From positions 62,001 through 126,000 of the forward strand of contig CACAWY010000001.1 of the NCBI GenBank assembly GCA_902536385.1: DNA of 64,000 nucleotides. Direction: 5' to 3'. The notes beneath the pieces were generated by a model that searched no databases, was not told the origin of the DNA, and worked only from the letters and a program-made list of their open reading frames with translations. Source of the DNA: an uncultured Pelagibacteraceae bacterium (GTDB taxonomy: Bacteria > Pseudomonadota > Alphaproteobacteria > Pelagibacterales > Pelagibacteraceae). Made by a program: the position numbers and the translations under genes. Below are positions 37,929 through 47,326 of the stretch, one piece after another; positions within the stretch are counted from its first letter, which is position 1, and each line of letters begins with the position of its first letter.

Positions 37929-38584
37929 TGAGCCAATTGACTTTTAAGTTTCCCTTTAAGACCGAATATTTTCATCAAGATTTTTATGTTTCTAGTAATA
38001 ATTTTTCAGCATATAAATTAATAGAGAGTTGGCCTAACTGGCCAAGCAAATGGCTTAACGTTTATGGTCCATCTGGGTCAGGAAAAACTCACTTATCAAA
38101 AATATTGGAGAAAAAAATTAAGAAGGTAGTCATAGTAAACACAAAAGATATTGATGACTCAGTAATATCTAAATTAGAAAGTTTTGACTGTTTAATTATT
38201 GATAGTTTTAAATATGAAATAGAAGATAAATTACTATATTCGTTGTTAAATCAATCAAAACAACTAGATAATTTTATTTTGATTAACAGTTTAAAACCAA
38301 TAAAAAATTTTGAATTTAAATTAAATGATTTAAAATCTAGAATGAGTAGTTTCTTATCGATGGGTATCGACTTACCCACTGATGATTTGTTAAAGGTAAT
38401 TGTTATGAAATCTTTTTCTGATAAACAGGTTAATCTTGATCCTAAAATATGTGACTACATAATTAAAAATGTAGAGAGATCATATGATAAAATGATAAGT
38501 TTTTTAAAAGATGTTGATGACTTTTCATTATCATCTGGAAAATCGATAAATATTAATTTAATAAAAAAAGTACTAAATAAATGA
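37928..38584 (+). CDS. hda: DnaA-homologous regulator Hda/HdaA
   Basis: Hda is a short AAA+ DnaA relative that, with the DNA-bound clamp, stimulates ATP hydrolysis by DnaA to block re-initiation. The start chosen begins MSQLTFKFPF; the QLTFKF segment resembles the clamp-binding motif placed at the N-terminus of Hda. A frame extension to an ATG at 37907 would move that motif inward and overlap DUF2066 further. The Walker A-like sequence GPSGSGKTHLSKIL lies near residue 48, and DCLIIDSF is the Walker B region. The last four bases are shared with aspS. Confidence 0.9.
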   Translation: MSQLTFKFPFKTEYFHQDFYVSSNNFSAYKLIESWPNWPSKWLNVYGPSGSGKTHLSKILEKKIKKVVIVNTKDIDDSVISKLESFDCLIIDSFKYEIEDKLLYSLLNQSKQLDNFILINSLKPIKNFEFKLNDLKSRMSSFLSMGIDLPTDDLLKVIVMKSFSDKQVNLDPKICDYIIKNVERSYDKMISFLKDVDDFSLSSGKSININLIKKVLNK

Positions 38585-40368
38585 ACAAATTTAGAACTCA
38601 TACTTGTGTAGAATTAGGCGAAAAAGATATTAAAAAAAATATTGTACTTTCAGGTTGGCTTCACCGCAAGAGAGACCACGGTAATCTATTATTTCTAGAT
38701 CTTAGAGACCACTATGGCGTTACCCAGTGTGTTATTGAGAATAATAGTCAATATTTCAACTTATTAGAAAAAACTAAACCAGAGTCAGTTTTAAAAATAT
38801 CTGGGGAAGTAGTAAGAAGATCTAAAGGCACAGAAAATTTAGAATTAAAAACTGGAAAAATTGAGGTAAGTATTAAAACGGTTGAAATTTTATCAGAGGC
38901 TAAGGAACTTCCAATTCCTGTCTTTGGAGATCAAGATTATCCAGAAGATTTGAGACTTAAATACAGATTTTTAGATCTAAGAAGAAATGAAATGCATGAA
39001 AATATAATTTTACGATCAAAAGTAATTTCTTTCATCAGAAGTGAAATGTTTAAAATTGGATTTCTTGAGTATCAAACTCCAATTTTAACCTCTTCAAGTC
39101 CAGAAGGTGCAAGAGATTTTTTAGTACCAAGTAGATTAAATCCGGGAAAATTTTATGCTTTACCGCAAGCACCCCAACAATTTAAACAACTTATTATGGT
39201 TTCTGGTTTTGATAAATACTTCCAAATAGCTCCGTGTTTTAGAGATGAGGATGCAAGATCAGATAGAAGCCCTGGTGAGTTTTATCAATTAGATTTGGAG
39301 ATGTCGTTTGTTGAACAAGAGGACGTTTTTAATGTAGTTGAAAAATTAATGATAAATTTATTCAAAGTATTTTCAAATAAAAAGATGATGTACGAAAAGT
39401 TTCCCCGTATTCCCTTTAAGGACTCAATGTTAAAATATGGAACTGATAAGCCCGACTTAAGAAATCCATTAATTATTCAAGACGTTACATTTCTTTTTAG
39501 CAGAGATGATGTAAAGTTTGAGATATTTAAACAATTGGTGAAGGATGGTTCTGTCGTTAGAGCGATAGTTACAAAAAACACAAAAGATAAAGCAAGAAGT
39601 TTTTTTGATAATATTGATAAATGGGCTAAAGATCAGGGAGCATCTGGTTTGGCATACTTTACCTTAGAAAAAAATGATAAAATTACTGGTAAGGGCCCTG
39701 TGGGGAAATTTTTTAGTGAGGAGTCACTAAAAGAGCTAATGAAAATAAGTAATATTTCTATTGGAGACAGTATTTTTTTAGCTTGTGGGAAAGAAAGGGA
39801 AGTTGAAAAAATTTTATCATTAGCAAGAGACAAAATAGCAAAAGATCTTAATTTAATCGAAGATGATAAATTTGCTTTTTGCTGGATAGTTGATTATCCA
39901 ATGTTTGAATTAGATGAAAAGACTAATAAAATTGTGTTTAGTCATAATCCTTTTTCTATGCCTCAGGGTGAAATTAAAGATCTTAACTTCAATAAGCCTC
40001 TCGAAATGAAAGCATTTCAATATGATATCGTTTGTAATGGAGTGGAGCTTTCTTCAGGAGCAATCAGAAACCATATTCCTGATCTCATGTATAAATTGTT
40101 TTCTGTTGTTGGATATCAGAAGGACGAAGTCGATAAAAAATTTAGCGGTATGATTAACGCCCTTAGTTACGGCGCTCCACCTCATGGAGGGATAGCCCCA
40201 GGAATTGATAGAATAGTAATGTTACTTGCAGATCAAATAAATATAAGAGAAGTTACTTTATTTCCACTAAATCAAAATGCTCAAGACTTGATGATGCAGG
40301 CACCCACAAGTGTTGATGATAAACAATTAAAAGAATTAGGCATAAAATTAGATATAAAGAAAAGTTAA
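38581..40368 (+). CDS. aspS: Aspartate--tRNA ligase
   Basis: This class II synthetase of bacterial type has 595 residues. The N-terminal anticodon-binding OB fold carries [20 protein letters not shown]. Catalytic motifs include [13 protein letters not shown] sequence (here [11 protein letters not shown]), [19 protein letters not shown] and the C-terminal [13 protein letters not shown], and the GAD insertion domain characteristic of bacterial enzymes is in the middle. Whether it also charges tRNA-Asn cannot be judged without knowing whether asnS and gatCAB are present elsewhere. Confidence 0.97.
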   Translation: MNKFRTHTCVELGEKDIKKNIVLSGWLHRKRDHGNLLFLDLRDHYGVTQCVIENNSQYFNLLEKTKPESVLKISGEVVRRSKGTENLELKTGKIEVSIKTVEILSEAKELPIPVFGDQDYPEDLRLKYRFLDLRRNEMHENIILRSKVISFIRSEMFKIGFLEYQTPILTSSSPEGARDFLVPSRLNPGKFYALPQAPQQFKQLIMVSGFDKYFQIAPCFRDEDARSDRSPGEFYQLDLEMSFVEQEDVFNVVEKLMINLFKVFSNKKMMYEKFPRIPFKDSMLKYGTDKPDLRNPLIIQDVTFLFSRDDVKFEIFKQLVKDGSVVRAIVTKNTKDKARSFFDNIDKWAKDQGASGLAYFTLEKNDKITGKGPVGKFFSEESLKELMKISNISIGDSIFLACGKEREVEKILSLARDKIAKDLNLIEDDKFAFCWIVDYPMFELDEKTNKIVFSHNPFSMPQGEIKDLNFNKPLEMKAFQYDIVCNGVELSSGAIRNHIPDLMYKLFSVVGYQKDEVDKKFSGMINALSYGAPPHGGIAPGIDRIVMLLADQINIREVTLFPLNQNAQDLMMQAPTSVDDKQLKELGIKLDIKKS

Positions 40369-41186
40369 TTTTTACTTTTAAGATTTATTCTTACGTCAGA
40401 AAGATCAACAAGTTTTTCCTTGTAGTTGCTTCTTACAAAACCTTTTGATGTTATATTTTTGACAATTTTAAGAAATTTATCGTCAGTTCCCTCATCATCT
40501 AAATTTTCAGATCTAGCGATGGTAGGAGTATGAGCTAAATCTTCTTTTCCAAGGTAAGAAATTGCAAGCTCTCTAAAAACGTAATCAAGAATTGAGGAGG
40601 CACTTAAAATTCTATCATTGCCTATCACTTTTCCGGATGGTTCAAATTTTGTATCAATGAAAGCATCTACATACTCATCTAAAGGTACCCCATATTGTAA
40701 GCCTAAAGAAATTGCTATAGCAAAATTATTCATCATCGCCTTCACTAATTCTCCCTCTTTATTCGTATCAATAAATATTTCACCAATTTTTCCATCGTCA
40801 TATTCGCCAGTGTGTAAATAAACTTTATGATCTCCTATCTGGGCTTTTTGAATGTATCCTTTGCGTCTATCTGGCATTTTAAATCTAGTATTATTTTTAA
40901 CTTTAGCCTCTAATGAATTATTAATTATTTTAGCGTTATCATTTTTAAGTAATTTGCCTGAAATTTCTTTAGCAGCAGTATCGGTTACTAACTTTTTTTT
41001 ATTCTCTATGCCTTTGTCGTCGCCAATTTTTTTCGTTTTTCTATTATTTAATTTTACGTCTATAACCTCAACCTCTCCATCTTTACGATTATCAATTTTT
41101 GATAATTCTTGATCGTTTAAATCATTCAGTTTGTGTACAGTTTTAAATGTACAGGTATAAAAGGTTTCAACAATATATTTTTTCAT
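40365..41186 (-). CDS. Stand-alone NrdJ-C-terminal-like (TSCPD-type) protein
   Basis: This is a 273-residue protein of unassigned function. Residues ~101-218 closely resemble a segment in the C-terminal part of alphaproteobacterial B12-dependent ribonucleotide reductase (NrdJ). The shared patterns are [52 protein letters not shown] and [15 protein letters not shown]. The reductase catalytic barrel is absent, and so is the redox-active cysteine tail. The only cysteine is Cys12, so it cannot be a reductase or its thiol shuttle as such. The first 100 residues are charged and look partly disordered. It may be a regulator or accessory of ribonucleotide reduction. It converges on aspS with a four-base overlap. 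Confidence 0.75.
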   Translation of the reverse strand: MKKYIVETFYTCTFKTVHKLNDLNDQELSKIDNRKDGEVEVIDVKLNNRKTKKIGDDKGIENKKKLVTDTAAKEISGKLLKNDNAKIINNSLEAKVKNNTRFKMPDRRKGYIQKAQIGDHKVYLHTGEYDDGKIGEIFIDTNKEGELVKAMMNNFAIAISLGLQYGVPLDEYVDAFIDTKFEPSGKVIGNDRILSASSILDYVFRELAISYLGKEDLAHTPTIARSENLDDEGTDDKFLKIVKNITSKGFVRSNYKEKLVDLSDVRINLKSKN

Positions 41187-41229
41187 AAATTTATGGAATC
41201 TAGTTAACTAAAGATATATATTAATTTTC

Positions 41230-41259
41230 AAGTGTGTCTATTTATAAATAAATACACTT
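41230..41259. repeat. Interrupted 30-bp palindrome in a divergent intergenic region
   Basis: AAGTGT (41230-41235) pairs with ACACTT (41254-41259). Between them lies a perfect 12-base palindrome TATTTATAAATA (41239-41250), offset by three unpaired bases on each side. It sits 43 bases upstream of the NrdJ-tail-like gene and 29 bases upstream of the NDUFA12 gene, so it could be a shared operator. The AT-rich core could also arise by chance. Confidence 0.3.
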
Positions 41260-41288
41260 ATTGATTGTGTGGATTTAAAATTTCAAAT

Positions 41289-41636
41289 ATGAAAATTTTT
41301 TTTACTTGGTGGAACAAACAAACATTAGGAACTTTAATTAAAACTTTTTTTACAGGAAAATTAGTAGGAAAAGATGAATTTGGAAATAAGTATTATCAAA
41401 ACAAAAAAAATGAAAGGTGGGTAATTTACTCGAAAGAAATAGACGCTACAAAAATTACCTCTAGCTGGTACCTTTGGATGCATCATACTATAGACAAAAT
41501 TCCAGAACATAATGAGAAAAAGAAATATAAATGGCAAAAAAAACATTTAGAAAATAAAACTGGCACAAACGAAAAATATAGACCAGTAAAAATTAAAAAA
41601 AACAATGTTCAGAAAAAATATGAAACTTGGAAATAA
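41289..41636 (+). CDS. NADH:ubiquinone oxidoreductase subunit NDUFA12 homologue
   Basis: This is a homologue of mitochondrial complex I accessory subunit NDUFA12 (B17.2), found in alphaproteobacteria and mitochondria. The family patterns are GKLVGKDEFGNKYYQNK, RWVIY and SSWYLWMHHTIDKIP, followed by a basic tail. The start MKIFFTWWNKQTLG is preferred over an ATG 24 bases upstream, since family members start at this point. About 115 residues. A DUF2155 gene overlaps its end, as in other alphaproteobacteria. Confidence 0.92.
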   Translation: MKIFFTWWNKQTLGTLIKTFFTGKLVGKDEFGNKYYQNKKNERWVIYSKEIDATKITSSWYLWMHHTIDKIPEHNEKKKYKWQKKHLENKTGTNEKYRPVKIKKNNVQKKYETWK

Positions 41637-42126
41637 TTTACAGCTTTTATTTATTTATTGTTTTTTTTTATTTTCTCCTCACTCTTTTGCAGAAAATAGT
41701 ATTATTTCTACTCCATTACTTAACATAGAGAAACTTAAACCAAGTTATGAAGATCCTGACTTAAAAAATGATAACCAATCTAATAGTAAAACCATACAAA
41801 AGAAAAAAAAACTTTTTAAAGAAAACATGAATTCAAATGCAATTTTAATAGGCTTGGATAAAATTACTGCAAAATCTTCAAAAATTTTTGTAAAGTTAAA
41901 TGAACCAAAAAAATTTGGACCACTTGAAATAAAAATTCTTAAATGTGGAAAAGTAAAGAATAACAATATTCTAGATGATGTAGCCTATATGCAAGTGAAA
42001 GATCTATCAAAAAGTGAAAATGAGAAAGTTTTTATATTTAATGGATGGACGTTTGCATCAGACCCTAATCTTACACCTTTTGACCATGCTATTTACGATT
42101 TACAACTTGTTAATTGTAACGTCTAA
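41620..42126 (+). CDS. DUF2155 domain exported protein
   Basis: This is a secreted protein with a signal peptide (residues ~8-24, cleavage near SFAEN) and a C-terminal DUF2155 domain. The domain is recognised by ILIGLDKITAKSSKIFVKL and FNGWTFASDPNLTPFDHAIYDLQL. DUF2155 proteins are alphaproteobacterial, periplasmic and functionally unknown; they often accompany the NDUFA12 gene as here. The ATG at 41620 puts the signal peptide at the N-terminus; a frame extension to 41605 adds five residues. It shares four bases with the convergent accC. Confidence 0.85.
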   Translation: MKLGNNLQLLFIYCFFLFSPHSFAENSIISTPLLNIEKLKPSYEDPDLKNDNQSNSKTIQKKKKLFKENMNSNAILIGLDKITAKSSKIFVKLNEPKKFGPLEIKILKCGKVKNNNILDDVAYMQVKDLSKSENEKVFIFNGWTFASDPNLTPFDHAIYDLQLVNCNV

Positions 42127-43460
42127 AAAAATTTTTCTTTTGACAACCAATTTGTATCAAAATCTGAGTTTATAAACTTTTTATGATTGAGAATTTTTTT
42201 ATGCAATTCGATAGTTGTTGTTATACCTTCTAAAACGAATTCATCCAAAGATCTTAAAGTTCTTTGTATAGCCTCAGTTCTATTTCTACCTTTACATATT
42301 ACTTTAGCTATTAAACTGTCATAATAAGGAGTGATCTTGCAACCCTGAAAAACAGAACCATCAACTCTTGTTCTAAAACCTGATGGCTGGTGACAAACAC
42401 TTATTGTGCCAGGGCTTGGTTGAAAATCTAAAGCTGGATTTTCAGCATTTATTCTGCACTCTATTGAATGACCTCTTGGATCTATATCACTTTGATTAAG
42501 CGCTGTATTTCCCGAATGGGCAATCCACAGCTGTTCTTTAACTATATCTATTCCAGTTTGAACCTCTGTTACTGGATGTTCAACTTGAACTCTCGTGTTC
42601 ATTTCTAAAAAATAGAACTTACCGTCTTCATATATAAACTCAACTGTTCCAGCTCCTTCGTAATTAATTTGTTCTACCATTTTTACGGTTTTTTCTAAAA
42701 GATCTTTCCTCTGTTTTTCAGTTAGCACTGGGCTGGGGGTTTCTTCAATTAGTTTTTGATGTCTTCTTTGAACTGAGCAATCTCTTTCTCCTAAATGCAC
42801 TGTCTTATTTTTACCTGACATAATTTGAACCTCTATGTGCCTTGGGTTTTTAAAATACTTTTCTATATATAACTCATCATTACCAAAAAATTTTTTAGCC
42901 TCCGTTTTGGCTGTTAAAAATAAGTTTTCTAGTTTACTTTCATCGTCTACAATTTTCATACCTTTGCCACCTCCACCTCCAGCAGCTTTGATTAATACTG
43001 GATAACCAATTTCCTTACAAATTGATTTAGCTTCAGAAAAAGATTTTACCCCTCCTTCCGATCCTTCAATAACTGGTAAACCATACTTTTTTGCTATTCT
43101 CTTAGCTTCAATTTTGTCTCCCATTTTTGAGATAATTTCTGCGCTTGGTCCAATAAATTTAATTCCATGCTTGCTTACTATTTCTGAAAATTTGGCGTTT
43201 TCAGATAAAAAACCATATCCAGGATGTATTGCTTCAGCACCGGTTAAGTCGACTGCTGACATTATTGATGAAATATTTAAATAACTATTTTGTGGTTGAT
43301 GAGATCCAATACAAACACTTTCATCTGCAAGTCTGACATGCATGGAGTCAGAATCAACATCAGAATGAACAGCAACTGTATTAATACCCCATTCTTTACA
43401 AGCCCTAATTACTCTAACAGCTATTTCACCCCTGTTAGCTATCAAAACTTTTTTGAACAT
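42123..43460 (-). CDS. accC: Biotin carboxylase subunit of acetyl-CoA carboxylase
   Basis: AccC carboxylates the biotin on AccB with bicarbonate and ATP, the first half of malonyl-CoA formation. The 445-residue ATP-grasp enzyme begins MFKKVLIANRGEIAVRVIRA. It has the glycine-rich KAAGGGGGKGMK near residue 160, the catalytic EMNTRVQVEHPVTE near 287 and the C-terminal DSLIAKVI. accB lies one base upstream. Malonyl-CoA made here feeds FabD. Confidence 0.98.
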   Translation of the reverse strand: MFKKVLIANRGEIAVRVIRACKEWGINTVAVHSDVDSDSMHVRLADESVCIGSHQPQNSYLNISSIMSAVDLTGAEAIHPGYGFLSENAKFSEIVSKHGIKFIGPSAEIISKMGDKIEAKRIAKKYGLPVIEGSEGGVKSFSEAKSICKEIGYPVLIKAAGGGGGKGMKIVDDESKLENLFLTAKTEAKKFFGNDELYIEKYFKNPRHIEVQIMSGKNKTVHLGERDCSVQRRHQKLIEETPSPVLTEKQRKDLLEKTVKMVEQINYEGAGTVEFIYEDGKFYFLEMNTRVQVEHPVTEVQTGIDIVKEQLWIAHSGNTALNQSDIDPRGHSIECRINAENPALDFQPSPGTISVCHQPSGFRTRVDGSVFQGCKITPYYDSLIAKVICKGRNRTEAIQRTLRSLDEFVLEGITTTIELHKKILNHKKFINSDFDTNWLSKEKFF

Positions 43461-43461
43461 T

Positions 43462-43887
43462 TTATTTAAGCAAAATTAATGATTGTCCAAATTCAACTGG
43501 CTGACCATCCTCGACTAAAATTTTTTTGACTTCACCATCATTTGTTGATGGAACGTGATTCATTGTTTTCATAGCCTCAACAATCATTACCGTTTGGCCC
43601 TTTTTAATTTTATCTCCAACTTCAACAAATTTTTTTGCACCAGGTTCTGGAGCTAAGTAAGCCGTGCCAATTATCGGTGATTTAATTCTTATACCATCGT
43701 TATCATCGGAATTTTTTAAGACAGACTTATTAGGAGATACTACTGCTCCAGTTTTTAAACCCTCAACTATCTTTGAAGCTTTTGAAACCTTAATTTTTGT
43801 TTGCCCATCTTGATATTCTAACTCTGTAAGACCAAACTCTTTTAAATTATCTACTAGTTCTTTTATTAATTTTTTATCAATTTTCAT
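43462..43887 (-). CDS. accB: Biotin carboxyl carrier protein of acetyl-CoA carboxylase
   Basis: The 141-residue protein carries biotin on Lys107 in the motif VEAMKTMNHV. This differs from the more common EAMKLMN only by Thr for Leu. The C-terminal lipoyl/biotinyl domain is preceded by a flexible charged linker and an N-terminal segment of the usual AccB type. It lies between aroQ, which it overlaps by four bases, and accC, matching the frequent aroQ-accB-accC order. Confidence 0.96.
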   Translation of the reverse strand: MKIDKKLIKELVDNLKEFGLTELEYQDGQTKIKVSKASKIVEGLKTGAVVSPNKSVLKNSDDNDGIRIKSPIIGTAYLAPEPGAKKFVEVGDKIKKGQTVMIVEAMKTMNHVPSTNDGEVKKILVEDGQPVEFGQSLILLK

Positions 43888-44321
43888 TTATCAATATATT
43901 CTTCCATTGCTTGAAGTGCCATTATATAACCATTTGCCCCAAATCCACAAATAACACCACTAGAAACTCTACTTATTAACGATTTATGCCTGAAATCTTC
44001 TCTATTGTAAATATTACTTATATGTAATTCTATAATTGGAATTTTTAAAATTTTAAGGGCATCGTGGATCGCAACAGAAGTATGAGTATATCCACCAGCA
44101 TTGATAATTAAACCATTATACTCATTTCTAGACTCTTGAATTTTATCTACAATTTCGCCCTCAATATTTGACTGATACAAAGTTACTCTTAATTTGTTTT
44201 TATCTGCAAAATCCTTACATTTTTTTTCTATATCTTTAAGTGTAAAACTTCCATATTGTTTTCTTTCTCTTTCACCTAAAAGGTTGAGATTTGGACCATT
44301 AAGAATTATAATTTTTTTCAT
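43884..44321 (-). CDS. aroQ: 3-dehydroquinate dehydratase, type II
   Basis: This shikimate-pathway enzyme dehydrates 3-dehydroquinate. The 145-residue protein has the type II pattern ILNGPNLNLLGERE with the catalytic Arg, the mobile-loop Tyr in RKQYGSFTL, GLIINAGGYTHTSVAI, and the active-site His in ELHISNIYNREDFRH. It is the first gene of aroQ-accB-accC. Only 33 bases separate it from the divergent thiS. Confidence 0.97.
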   Translation of the reverse strand: MKKIIILNGPNLNLLGERERKQYGSFTLKDIEKKCKDFADKNKLRVTLYQSNIEGEIVDKIQESRNEYNGLIINAGGYTHTSVAIHDALKILKIPIIELHISNIYNREDFRHKSLISRVSSGVICGFGANGYIMALQAMEEYIDK

Positions 44322-44354
44322 TGGTATTTATTATTAGCATTGATTAACTGAATT

Positions 44355-44558
44355 ATGGCAAAAATACAATTAAATGGTAAAAGAATCACTATTAAATCAA
44401 AATTATCCATAATGGATTTATTGAAAAAATATAAATTAAACAATAAGAGGATAGCGATTGAATATAACGGTGTCATTTTGCCAAAGATAAAATATAAAAA
44501 TAAATATCTGCAAAATAACGACAAATTAGAAATAGTGCATTTTATAGGTGGTGGGTAA
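44355..44558 (+). CDS. thiS: Sulfur carrier protein ThiS
   Basis: This 67-residue ubiquitin-fold protein has the required C-terminal Gly-Gly (here ending HFIGGG), whose thiocarboxylate donates sulfur to the thiazole of thiamine. Beta-grasp patterns and the [12 protein letters not shown] core are visible. It overlaps the start of thiG. ThiF, ThiE, ThiO/ThiH and ThiC are not seen in the window. Confidence 0.9.
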   Translation: MAKIQLNGKRITIKSKLSIMDLLKKYKLNNKRIAIEYNGVILPKIKYKNKYLQNNDKLEIVHFIGGG

Positions 44559-45333
44559 ATTGAAAAATGATTTTTTAAAAATATCAAATAAAAAACTTAA
44601 GTCCAGATTAATTGTTGGTACTGGAAAATATAAAAATTTTAAGGAAACTGCTCAAGCCATCAAAGCTTCCGGTGCAGACATGGTTACAGTTGCAGTAAGA
44701 CGTGTTAATATAACAGATAAAAAAAAACCATTATTAACAGATTACATTAATCCAAAAAAAATTATTTTATTACCAAATACTGCCGGATGTTATAGCTCAG
44801 AAGAAGCCTTAAGAACATTACGGCTTGCTAGAGAGATGGGCGGGTGGAAATTAGTTAAGTTAGAGGTTCTTGGAGATAAAAAAACACTTTATCCAAATAT
44901 GATCGAAACAATTAAATCGACAAAAATTTTGGTAAAAGAGGGATTTAAAGTGATGGTATACTGTACAGACGATCCTTTATTAGCAAAAAAATTAGAGGAT
45001 TCAGGAGCATCTGCAATAATGCCTTTAGCTTCACCGATAGGCTCAGGACTTGGATTGCAAAATAAAGTAAATATTTCTTTAATTATTAAAAAATCTAAAG
45101 TTCCAGTCATAGTTGATGCAGGAATTGGAACAGCTTCTGACGCAACAATTGCAATGGAATTAGGCTGCGATGGAGTGCTTATTAATAGTGCAATAGCAAA
45201 TTCAAAAAATCCAATTATAATGGCTAAGGCATTTAAAGATGCAGTTATATCAGGAAGAAATTCTTTTTTGGCGGGCAGAATGAAGAAAAAATTTTTTGCT
45301 TCACCAAGCTCTCCATTGAAGGGTTTAATTTAA
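44548..45333 (+). CDS. thiG: Thiazole synthase ThiG
   Basis: ThiG joins deoxyxylulose phosphate, dehydroglycine and ThiS-bound sulfur into thiazole phosphate. The TIM-barrel protein shows [13 protein letters not shown], the Schiff-base Lys region [14 protein letters not shown] and the phosphate-binding [11 protein letters not shown]. There is no in-frame ATG near the start, so GTG (44548 or 44551) or TTG (44560, just after the thiS stop) must be used. About 257-261 residues. It converges on rne with a nine-base overlap. Confidence 0.95.
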   Translation: MVGKLKNDFLKISNKKLKSRLIVGTGKYKNFKETAQAIKASGADMVTVAVRRVNITDKKKPLLTDYINPKKIILLPNTAGCYSSEEALRTLRLAREMGGWKLVKLEVLGDKKTLYPNMIETIKSTKILVKEGFKVMVYCTDDPLLAKKLEDSGASAIMPLASPIGSGLGLQNKVNISLIIKKSKVPVIVDAGIGTASDATIAMELGCDGVLINSAIANSKNPIIMAKAFKDAVISGRNSFLAGRMKKKFFASPSSPLKGLI

Positions 45334-47184
45334 CTTTTTTTTTCTCCGTATCCATAAAGTTCTTAATATTTTTTTTGTTTTAACCTTCTTGTTAATCGAC
45401 TTAGTTTTCTTTGATTGTTTTATATCTTTGATCTTAATTTTTTTGATTTCCTCTTTAAATTTTACTCCTTTGAAATTTTCAAATGAATTTATTATTTTCT
45501 TTGATTTATTTAATAATTCAATTTTATATTCTGGTATTATGAATTTTTCATCTGATAAAATCTCGAATTTAAGTGAATATTTTTTTTGAAAGTATTTTAA
45601 CTCTTCTACAAAACTATTTTCTATAAGCAATTTAACCTTTTCAGGCACGTAAGTTTTGATTAATTTAACCTTATCGGTAAAAGCTAAATGTTGTATCTTT
45701 TTAATAATTTTTTGCGCAAAAGACTCAAAAGATAATTGTGTTTCCCATTTAATAGATCCCTCTCTTAATCTTTGTCTTGTCATTTCAAGAAGACCAAAAT
45801 TGCTAATCCTTCCAATTTGGATTCTTGCTCTATCTTTTCTTATACTCTCTCTCATTTTTTTTTCTACTATTCGTCTATTGTAAAAATTCATCATATCAAT
45901 AAAATCTATTACAATAAGTCCAGATAAATCTCTCAACTTAATTTGGTGGGCTATTTCTTCTGCTGCTTCAAGATTTGTATTTAAAGCAGTTTTCTCAATA
46001 TTGATCTGTTTTGTTGATTGGCCGGAATTAATATCAATTGCTACTAAAGCTTCAGTTGGATTAATGACTAGATACCCTCCGGATTTAAGCTTAACAGTTG
46101 GCTCATAAATATTATTTAATTCCTTTTCAATTTTTGCATCATGGAAAAGTGGAATTTTACCGCGGTATTTTTTAATATTTTTTAAATATTTAGGCATAAG
46201 GTCCTTCATAAATTTTTTTGCTTTTTGATAAGCTTCATTTCCCTCTATGTAGATATTTTTTGTTTCATTATCGTAAATATCTCTTAAAGTTCTTTTTATA
46301 ATATCTCCCTCTTCATAAACTAAAGAGGGCGCATTAGACTCTAAAGCTTTATCCTTTATCGTCTCCCAAGTTTTCAAAGTACTTTGAAAATCTTTCTCAA
46401 TTTCATTTTTGGTTTTATTTGCACCTGCAGTTCTAACAATCACCCCCATACTTTTTGGAATTTGAATTTCAGAAAGAATATCTCTTATTTTTTGCCGATC
46501 TATAGAATTAAAAATCTTTCTTGATATTCCACCTCCTTTTGGAGTATTTGGCATAAGAACCATGTACTTCCCAGCCAAAGAAATAAAAGTTGTTAATGCA
46601 GCCCCTTTTTGTCCTCTTTCTTCTTTTATAACTTGCACAAGTATAACTTGACCTGGTTTAATAACTTCTTGGATTCTATACCTTTTAATTCCAAATTTTG
46701 ATTTTACCTCATCTCTATAATTTTTTTTTTGTGTTTCGTTATCTTTACTAATTTTATTATTATCTAATTTTTCACTTTCATCTATCTGGTTATTATTAGT
46801 TTCCTCAAAGTTTTTTTGATCTATTTGTCCTACATTATTGTTTATTTCATTATTTTCTTCGGAAGTCTCAACTGCTTTATTTTTTAGGTCCTCCCTTATT
46901 TTTTCCTCTGCTATTCTAATTTTTTCTTTATCTTCTGAAGGCAATTGATAATAATCAGATTGAATATCATTAAATGCAAGAAAACCATGTCTATCTCTTC
47001 CAAAGTTTACAAACGCGGCCTGCAAGGAAGGCTCCACTCTACTTATGGTACCGAGATAAATATTGTTTTTAAAGTTTAAATTGTTCTTATCTTCAAATTC
47101 GTATTCTTCAATTGAATTTTCTGATTTGAGAACAATACGAGTTTCATTCGGATGCGAAGCATCAATATATAAATTTTTTTCCAT
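45325..47184 (-). CDS. rne: Ribonuclease E/G family protein without zinc-link cysteines
   Basis: This endoribonuclease acts in rRNA maturation and mRNA decay. The 619-residue protein has an S1 domain interrupted by an acidic Asn/Glu/Lys-rich insert (~residues 95-150). The catalytic domain shows GGGISRKI, the metal-binding Asp in [12 protein letters not shown] near 378, and the second Asp in VIDFIDMMN near 428. After the [12 protein letters not shown] motif, the CPxC-type zinc-link that holds RNase E dimers together is missing, and the sequence continues [11 protein letters not shown]. The end is basic, and the long degradosome scaffold of E. coli RNase E is absent. Divergent from mrcA. Confidence 0.94.
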   Translation of the reverse strand: MEKNLYIDASHPNETRIVLKSENSIEEYEFEDKNNLNFKNNIYLGTISRVEPSLQAAFVNFGRDRHGFLAFNDIQSDYYQLPSEDKEKIRIAEEKIREDLKNKAVETSEENNEINNNVGQIDQKNFEETNNNQIDESEKLDNNKISKDNETQKKNYRDEVKSKFGIKRYRIQEVIKPGQVILVQVIKEERGQKGAALTTFISLAGKYMVLMPNTPKGGGISRKIFNSIDRQKIRDILSEIQIPKSMGVIVRTAGANKTKNEIEKDFQSTLKTWETIKDKALESNAPSLVYEEGDIIKRTLRDIYDNETKNIYIEGNEAYQKAKKFMKDLMPKYLKNIKKYRGKIPLFHDAKIEKELNNIYEPTVKLKSGGYLVINPTEALVAIDINSGQSTKQINIEKTALNTNLEAAEEIAHQIKLRDLSGLIVIDFIDMMNFYNRRIVEKKMRESIRKDRARIQIGRISNFGLLEMTRQRLREGSIKWETQLSFESFAQKIIKKIQHLAFTDKVKLIKTYVPEKVKLLIENSFVEELKYFQKKYSLKFEILSDEKFIIPEYKIELLNKSKKIINSFENFKGVKFKEEIKKIKIKDIKQSKKTKSINKKVKTKKILRTLWIRRKKKLN

Positions 47185-47326
47185 TTTAATTGAATTCCTT
47201 TTAATTTTTTGAAATCTGTAAATTTTATAATTGTCATATTTCTATTTTATACGTTTTTTAATATAAATACAGTTAATTAAACTCTAAATGCCTAAAGAAA
47301 GTCTAATTTATTAATAAAATGAATAA

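Noticed and set aside
44318..44587. Minus-strand frame of 89 codons across thiS
   Set aside because: It is antisense to thiS, whose C-terminal Gly-Gly and overlap with thiG are convincing. The translated product is just hydrophobic residues from AT-rich complement.
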